Assembly: GCA_964575845.1 (NCBI GenBank)
Contig: CAZNSX010000010.1
Span: 1 to 64,000, forward strand
Origin: CAZNSX01 sp964575845
GTDB lineage: Bacteria > UBA8248 > CAZNSX01
Direction: 5' to 3'
Length of the DNA: 64,000 nt
A model generated the notes under the pieces. That model was not told the DNA's origin. It searched no databases and saw nothing but the letters and a program-made list of their open reading frames with translations. The translations under genes were made by a program, and so were the position numbers. Positions 58,820 through 64,000 of the stretch are shown here, piece by piece (position 1 is the first letter of the stretch; each line of letters starts with the position of its first letter).

Positions 58820-60751
58820 TTACTTGTCCTTATCTACCTCCTCAAATTCGGCATCCACCACTTCGTCCTCACCGGGACTACTTTGAGACCCCCTCTCCTG
58901 GGCGTCGCCGCCGGCCCTGCCGCCAGCTCCGGCCGCAGCCCCAGCGCCCGCCTTCTTATACATGGCTTCGCCGAGCTTGTGGGAGGCCTGGGTCAGGCTC
59001 TCGTTGGCCTTGCGAATCCGGTCTATATCCCCATCGGCAAGAGCCGCCTTGGCCTCAGAGAGAGCCTCCTCGATGGGCTTGACCTCAAAGTCATCGAGTT
59101 TGCTACGGTTCTCGTTGAGAACCTTCTCGGTGCTGTAAACCAGGGAATCCGTCTGGTTCCTGACCTCGACCTCCTCCCTCCGCTTCTTATCCTCGGCCGC
59201 ATGGGCCTCCGCGTCCTTGACCATGCGATGAATCTCGTCTTCGGCGAGGCCGCTTGAGGAGGTGATGGTTATTGCCTGCTCCCTTCCCGTGCCGAGGTCC
59301 TTTGCCGACACGTTGAGGATGCCGTTGGCATCGATATCAAAGGTGACCTCGACCTGCGGGATGCCCCGCGGAGCGGGCGGGATGCCCACCAGGTGAAAGC
59401 GGCCGAGGGTGCGGTTGTCTCTGGCCATCTCCCGCTCACCCTGTAGCACGTGAATCTCCACACTGGTCTGGCTGTCGGCGGCTGTGGAGAAGATCTCGCT
59501 CTTCCGCGTCGGGATGGTTGTGTTGCGCTCGATGAGCTTCGTCATGACAGCACCCAGGGTCTCTATCCCGAGGGTCAAGGGGGTAACGTCGAGGAGAAGC
59601 ACATCCTTCACCTCGCCCGCCAGGATGCCGCCCTGGACCGCAGCACCCACGGCCACCACCTCATCAGGGTTAACCCCCTTGTGGGGCTCCTTGCCGAAGA
59701 GGTTCCGCACAAGCTCCTGCACCTTGGGGATACGGGTAGAGCCCCCGACGAGAACCACCTGGTTAATCTGGTTTGGCTCGAGCCCAGAATCCTGAAGGGC
59801 CTGTCTGCAGGGCGGGATGGCCTTCTCGATGATGTCGCCCGCGAGCTGCTCAAATTTGCTCCGGCTCAGGCGGATGTTCATGTGCTTGGGCCCTGATGCA
59901 TCGGCCGTGATGAAGGGGAGGTTTATGTCAGTCTCCATGACCGAGGAAAGCTCTATCTTGGCCTTCTCCGCCGCCTCCTTCAGCCGCTGCATCGACATCG
60001 GGTCTTTGCTCAGGTCGATGCCCTGGTCCTTCCTGAATTCATCCACGAGCCAGTCGATTATCCTCTGGTCCAGGTTGTCGCCGCCGAGGTGGGTATCGCC
60101 GTTTGTGGCCTTCACTTCCACCACCTGGTCTCCCACCTCGAGGATGCTTATATCAAAGGTCCCTCCGCCGAAGTCGAAGACCGCTATCGTCTCATCCTTC
60201 TTCTTGTCGAGCCCGTATGCGAGGGCCGCCGCCGTGGGCTCGTTGATGATGCGAAGGACATTGAGGCCCGCAATCTGTCCCGCATCCTTGGTGGCCTGGC
60301 GCTGGCTGTCGTTGAAGTAGGCGGGCGTGGTGATGACCGCGTCTGTGACCTTCTCGCCCAGATAGTCCTCTGCCGCCTGCTTGAGCTTCTGAAGTATCTT
60401 GGCCGAGATCTCGGGCGGCGCATGGGTCCCGCCTCGAACCTCGACTCGCGCGTCCCCGTTTGTGGCCTTGATGACCTTGAAGGGGACCATCTTCATCTCT
60501 TCGGTCACCTCTTCATACCGGCGCCCCATGAAACGCTTTATGGAATAGACGGTGTTCTCGGGGTTCGTTATCGCCTGGCGCTTCGCCACCTGTCCCACGA
60601 GCTGCTCACCGTCTTTTGTGAAAGCGACAACAGAGGGAGTCGTCCGGCCGCCCTCCTGATTCGCGATAACAGTCGGCTCTCCCCCCTCCATCACGGCGAC
60701 GACGCTGTTCGTCGTGCCCAGGTCAATCCCGATTACCTTGCCCTTTGCCAT
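58820..60751 (-). CDS. dnaK: Molecular chaperone DnaK (Hsp70)
   Basis: This 643-residue Hsp70 begins GKVIGIDLGTTNSVVAVMEG, shows DFGGGTFD and the phosphate loop GGSTRIP, and ends with the EEVDKDK tail. Substrate-binding sequence (LLLDVTPLTLGIET) and lid are complete. The tail before it is rich in Gly/Ala as usual. AAGGAGGT precedes the start. It lies 109 bases after clpB and 115 before dnaJ. Confidence 0.97.
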   Translation of the reverse strand: MAKGKVIGIDLGTTNSVVAVMEGGEPTVIANQEGGRTTPSVVAFTKDGEQLVGQVAKRQAITNPENTVYSIKRFMGRRYEEVTEEMKMVPFKVIKATNGDARVEVRGGTHAPPEISAKILQKLKQAAEDYLGEKVTDAVITTPAYFNDSQRQATKDAGQIAGLNVLRIINEPTAAALAYGLDKKKDETIAVFDFGGGTFDISILEVGDQVVEVKATNGDTHLGGDNLDQRIIDWLVDEFRKDQGIDLSKDPMSMQRLKEAAEKAKIELSSVMETDINLPFITADASGPKHMNIRLSRSKFEQLAGDIIEKAIPPCRQALQDSGLEPNQINQVVLVGGSTRIPKVQELVRNLFGKEPHKGVNPDEVVAVGAAVQGGILAGEVKDVLLLDVTPLTLGIETLGAVMTKLIERNTTIPTRKSEIFSTAADSQTSVEIHVLQGEREMARDNRTLGRFHLVGIPPAPRGIPQVEVTFDIDANGILNVSAKDLGTGREQAITITSSSGLAEDEIHRMVKDAEAHAAEDKKRREEVEVRNQTDSLVYSTEKVLNENRSKLDDFEVKPIEEALSEAKAALADGDIDRIRKANESLTQASHKLGEAMYKKAGAGAAAGAGGRAGGDAQERGSQSSPGEDEVVDAEFEEVDKDK

Positions 60752-60860
60752 TAGCCTGTACCTCCTTAAATTTTCTTGAGATAAGCTCTTAAAATAATTC
60801 GTCGCGCGGGCGCTGCATTAACCCTCTTGTGCCAAACGGATAAATGCCGCCCGCAACTTT

Positions 60861-63470
60861 TCACACCAGAACCGCCACCCCCGTTGCCCTGAAGCTGAGC
60901 TCTCCGGCGCCTTCCTCATGGTCAACCTCGATGACCTCTCCCTCCCTGAGCTCCCCCGAGAGGAGTCTCTGGGAGAGGGGGTTGAGGACGTATTTCTGGA
61001 TGGCCCTTTTCAACGGCCTCGCCCCGTATGCCGGGTCATAGCCACGCTCTGAGAGAAAGGCCCTGGCAGAATCTGTCATCTGCAAGTCTATCTTCTTCTC
61101 GGCGAGGTGCTTCTTCAGCCTCTTCAGCTGAATCTCCACTATCTCCCCTATCTGCTCCCGGGTGAGGCCCGAGAAGATGATGATGTCATCCACCCGGTTC
61201 AGGAACTCTGGCTTAAACTGCGCCCTCAGGGCCGCTATCGCCGCCTGCTCCTTCAACTCCTCGGGTGAGTCGGCAAGAGCTTGGATGTCGTGGCTTCCCA
61301 CGTTTGAGGTCATGATGAGGACCGTATTCTTGAAATCAACCGTCCGGCCGTGACCATCCGTCAGCCGCCCGTCATCCAGAACCTGAAGGAGCGCATTGAA
61401 GACCTCGGGATGGGCCTTCTCTATCTCATCAAAAAGGACGACCGAGTATGGTCTTCTTCTCACGGCCTCCGTGAGCTGTCCCCCTTCCTCATAACCCACA
61501 TATCCCGGAGGGGCTCCTATGAGCCGAGCCACCGAGTGCTTCTCCATATATTCACTCATATCCAGGCGCACCATGGCCCCTTCGTCATCAAAGAGGAACT
61601 CGGCGAGCGTGCGCGCGAGCTCTGTCTTGCCCACGCCCGTGGGCCCGAGGAATATAAAAGAGCCTATGGGTCTGTTTGGGTCCTGGATCCCGGCGCGAGC
61701 CCTGCGCACGGCATTGGCAACCTCCTCTATGGGCCGGTCCTGGCCGATGACCCGCTCTTTCAGGCGCGCCTCCATGTGGACGAGCTTTTCCCGCTCGCCC
61801 TCGAGCATCTTGGAGACGGGAATCCCCGTCCACTTGCTCACTACAGCCGCTATATCCTCTTCATCCACCTCTTCCTTGAGCATCTTCGCATCTTTCTGAA
61901 GCTCCGAGAGCCGCTCCCTCTCAAGAGCAAGCTCCCTCTCAAGGCCCGCTATGGTTCCATAGCGGAGCTCGGCCGCCTTCCCGAGGTTCCCCTCTCGCTC
62001 AGCCTTCTCCGCTTCAATCCGGGCGGCCTCGATTTTCTCCTTTGCCCCCCTGATCCGTCCTATGAGTTCCTTCTCCTGAGTCCAGTGGGCCCTGAGGGTG
62101 TCGGAGCGCTCCCTGAGCTCAGCGACCTGCCGCTCTATCCTCTCGAGGCGCTCCCGTGCCGCCGCGTCTTCCTCCCGCTTCAAGGCCTCAGCCTCGATCT
62201 CCAGCCTCAGCCTCTCCCTCTCTATCTCGTCTATCTCCGTGGGGAGACTGTCGATCTCCATCCTGAGGCGCGACGCCGACTCATCGATGAGGTCAACGGC
62301 CTTGTCGGGAAGAAACCTGTCTGTGATGTAGCGATTTGAAAGCACCGCGGCCGCCACCAGGGCGGAGTCCAGGATGCGGACGCCGTGATGGAGCTCATAG
62401 CGTTCCTTGAGCCCCCTGAGGATGGCTATCGTGTCCTCCACATTTGGCTGCTGAACCATGACGGGCTGAAAGCGCCTCTCGAGCGCGGCATCCTTCTCCA
62501 CATGCTTTCTGTACTCTGAAAGGGTCGTTGCCCCTATACACCGCAGCTCCCCCCGGGCGAGGGCGGGCTTTAGCATGTTTGAGGCATCCACAGCCCCCTC
62601 GGCCGCTCCGGCCCCCACGAGGGTGTGGAGCTCGTCTATGAATAAGACTATCTCGCCCTTGGCGCCCGTTATCTCCTTCAGGACTGCCTTTAGCCTGTCC
62701 TCAAATTCCCCCCGATATTTTGAACCGGCTATGAGTGCCCCCATATCCAGAGCCACAAGGCGCTTATCTTTGAGGCTCTCGGGCACATCCCCCTTGACGA
62801 TCCTCTGGGCTATGCCCTCAACTATGGCTGTCTTTCCGACTCCGGGCTCCCCTATGAGCACGGGATTATTCTTGGTTCTCCTCGAGAGAACCTGCATCAC
62901 CCTTCTCTCTTCATCATCCCGACCGATGACCGGGTCCAGCTTTCCCGCCCGCGCCTGAGCCGTGAGGTCTATGCTGTAACGGGAGAGGGCTTGGTACTTC
63001 TCCTCTGGGCTCTGGTCTGTGATGCGCTGCGAGCCTCTGATGCTCACCAGGGCCTTCAGGATGGCATCCCTGGTTACGCCCGCCTCAGAAAGGATGTTTC
63101 TTACCGGGCTCGCCTTGTCTTCGGCCATGGAGAGAAGCAGATGCTCTCCGCTCACATACTCATCGCCCATGGTCTGGGCCTCTTTGAGGGCGCCATCGAG
63201 AACCCGCTTCAAATTGGGCGAGATATGAGCCTGATATCCCCCGCCAGAGACCTGGGGGAGTTTATCCAGCCTCTCCTTTAGCCTCTCGGAGATTTTAACG
63301 CTGTCCACGCCTAACTTTTTAACTACAGCCCCCACCACCCCATCTGACTGCTCAAAAAGGGCTGAAAGCAAATGCTCTGGCTCTACGGCCTGATGGCCCC
63401 TACTCTCGGCCAGGGACTGTGCCTGAAGGAGAGCTTCCTGAGATTTGAGGGTAAATTTATCGAATCGCAT
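60861..63470 (-). CDS. clpB: Disaggregase ClpB
   Basis: This 869-residue Hsp100 pulls proteins from aggregates. The double-repeat N domain starts MRFDKFTLKSQEALL. Two AAA+ modules have GEPGVGKT and GPTGVGKT as Walker A motifs, and a long coiled middle domain (about 405-525) lies between them. The ATG at 63470 has GAGGTG upstream; an upstream GTG is less likely. It is the first gene of the chaperone run clpB-dnaK-dnaJ-hspR-htpX-grpE-dnaJ and has a HAIR-type promoter. Confidence 0.95.
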   Translation of the reverse strand: MRFDKFTLKSQEALLQAQSLAESRGHQAVEPEHLLSALFEQSDGVVGAVVKKLGVDSVKISERLKERLDKLPQVSGGGYQAHISPNLKRVLDGALKEAQTMGDEYVSGEHLLLSMAEDKASPVRNILSEAGVTRDAILKALVSIRGSQRITDQSPEEKYQALSRYSIDLTAQARAGKLDPVIGRDDEERRVMQVLSRRTKNNPVLIGEPGVGKTAIVEGIAQRIVKGDVPESLKDKRLVALDMGALIAGSKYRGEFEDRLKAVLKEITGAKGEIVLFIDELHTLVGAGAAEGAVDASNMLKPALARGELRCIGATTLSEYRKHVEKDAALERRFQPVMVQQPNVEDTIAILRGLKERYELHHGVRILDSALVAAAVLSNRYITDRFLPDKAVDLIDESASRLRMEIDSLPTEIDEIERERLRLEIEAEALKREEDAAARERLERIERQVAELRERSDTLRAHWTQEKELIGRIRGAKEKIEAARIEAEKAEREGNLGKAAELRYGTIAGLERELALERERLSELQKDAKMLKEEVDEEDIAAVVSKWTGIPVSKMLEGEREKLVHMEARLKERVIGQDRPIEEVANAVRRARAGIQDPNRPIGSFIFLGPTGVGKTELARTLAEFLFDDEGAMVRLDMSEYMEKHSVARLIGAPPGYVGYEEGGQLTEAVRRRPYSVVLFDEIEKAHPEVFNALLQVLDDGRLTDGHGRTVDFKNTVLIMTSNVGSHDIQALADSPEELKEQAAIAALRAQFKPEFLNRVDDIIIFSGLTREQIGEIVEIQLKRLKKHLAEKKIDLQMTDSARAFLSERGYDPAYGARPLKRAIQKYVLNPLSQRLLSGELREGEVIEVDHEEGAGELSFRATGVAVLV

Positions 63471-63555
63471 AATCACCACACCTCACACCGAAAAGAAACC
63501 CAGGGCTCAGACTGGCCCTGACGAATTGGCCCCAATTTACTCCTGCATCATCAGA

Positions 63556-63585
63556 AATATAATACTTGAGTGAAATATTGTCAAG
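63556..63585 (-). promoter_or_regulatory. clpB promoter with overlapping HAIR-type operator
   Basis: On the minus strand TTGACA (63584-63579) and TATATT (63561-63556) are 17 bases apart. Across the -35 and spacer is CTTGACA, then seven bases, then ACTCAAG (63585-63565), which is the HspR operator CTTGAGT-N7-ACTCAAG with two changes. Binding of HspR would shut this promoter. Confidence 0.75.
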
Positions 63586-63623
63586 TTTTTTTATAAAGGT
63601 TTATCAGGAATAATACAACCCTT

Positions 63624-64000
63624 TCAAAATCTTGACTTTATCCATCTCACTACAGCAGAGCGGTAGAATAGGAAGATGACAAAGGTTAAACCGCCCGCCG
63701 CCATGATGAGGAGGAAGGAGAGGTAATGGCCCTCATACGCCATGGAGCCCTGTAAGGTGAGGAAAATAGTGCCGGGAATCCTCCCAAGGGTGCTGGCCAG
63801 AAAAAAGTGGGAAAACTTCATCTTGCTCAGACCCAGAACGTAGCAGAAGGCATCTTTGGGGAAACCGGGGATTATGAAGATGATTAAGGCGAGAACCGCT
63901 CCACTTCGCTCGCCGAGGAAGTCAAATTTCTTGAATTCCCTGTCCTTAACGAAGCGCCGGGCCAGTGGCCGCCCCAACCTCCGAGCCAGAAGAAAAGCCC
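63624..64000 (-). CDS. TVP38/DedA-type membrane protein, partial
   Basis: This is the C-terminal 125 residues or so of a membrane protein that begins outside the window. The line LARRLGRPLARRFV, then PGFPKDAFCYVLGLSKMKFSHFFLASTLGRIPG, matches the SNARE-associated/VTT domain of the TVP38/TMEM64 family. Two hydrophobic helices follow. Members take part in lipid scrambling or envelope stability. An internal TTG at 63977 is not taken as the start because the frame is open to the edge. Confidence 0.8.
   Translation of the reverse strand, partial: AFLLARRLGRPLARRFVKDREFKKFDFLGERSGAVLALIIFIIPGFPKDAFCYVLGLSKMKFSHFFLASTLGRIPGTIFLTLQGSMAYEGHYLSFLLIMAAGGLTFVIFLFYRSAVVRWIKSRF

Noticed and set aside
60752..60860. 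Second HAIR operator before dnaK
   Set aside because: Only one half-site (TCTCAAG) is present; the other half matches at two of seven positions.

Overview
The window is a piece of a Gram-negative bacterial chromosome. Most of it is GC-rich by eye, with a few clearly AT-richer patches. The envelope is that of a diderm: two Kdo (LPS core sugar) genes, an RND efflux pump with its lipoprotein adaptor, several lipoproteins and a prolipoprotein diacylglyceryl transferase. Ferredoxin-linked metabolism is shown by a four-subunit 2-oxoacid:ferredoxin oxidoreductase. Heat-shock control appears to use HspR, and no CIRCE element was seen. I cannot name the phylum from sequence alone; a Desulfobacterota-like or neighbouring uncultured lineage would fit, but that is inference. 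A run of exactly 100 N at 37973-38072 marks a scaffold join, so this is a draft or metagenomic assembly.

Layout. 1-593: 3' end of 23S rRNA, 5S rRNA and terminator. 866-2972: an arginine-rich small protein, an unknown acidic protein and a long coiled-coil protein. 3162-5515: divergent M24 peptidase and amidohydrolase. 5743-7452: cysteine synthesis (cysE, cysK), followed by a perfect 308-bp tandem duplication of the cysK 3' end. 8025-10022: an AT-richer LtaS-like sulfatase-fold gene. 10185-14346: a phosphatase-Lgt fusion, a zinc alcohol dehydrogenase, kdsC and kdsD. 14621-16522: a GlcF-like Fe-S protein and a flavoprotein. 16698-23526: nrnA, then a tight operon porC-porD-porA-porB-trxB-nuoI-like-nicotinate phosphoribosyltransferase. 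23855-30797: an MBL-fold lipoprotein, a TetR-MFP-RND efflux operon with a promoter/operator visible in the sequence, and a trypsin-like lipoprotein. 31288-34279: yebC-ruvC-ruvA-ruvB. 34536-36272: an AT-rich, translationally coupled three-gene cassette of unknown function. 36624-42366: a DUF2905 gene, then an ABC importer plus M20 peptidase on the other strand. 42367-44540: spoIID and queA, which I infer once followed ruvB-DUF2905 directly. 44618-49873: HU/IHF protein, aminotransferase, MoaB/Mog, Mop and a CPA2 antiporter. 50020-52952: gatA-gatB without gatC. 53010-63470, minus strand: clpB-dnaK-dnaJ-hspR-htpX-grpE-dnaJ, then a CDP-alcohol phosphatidyltransferase, DUF1844 and rpoZ. 63624-64000: a partial TVP38/DedA-type membrane protein.

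The best candidate for something undescribed is the three-gene cassette at 34536-36272. Its last protein has a nucleoside-deoxyribosyltransferase/TIR-like pattern, and the cassette sits in what looks like an interrupted ruvB-DUF2905-spoIID-queA operon. Other points worth attention are the phosphatase-Lgt fusion, the Asp-for-Cys change in the GlcF-like protein, the missing canonical start codon of ruvC and the HAIR-type operator overlapping the clpB promoter.
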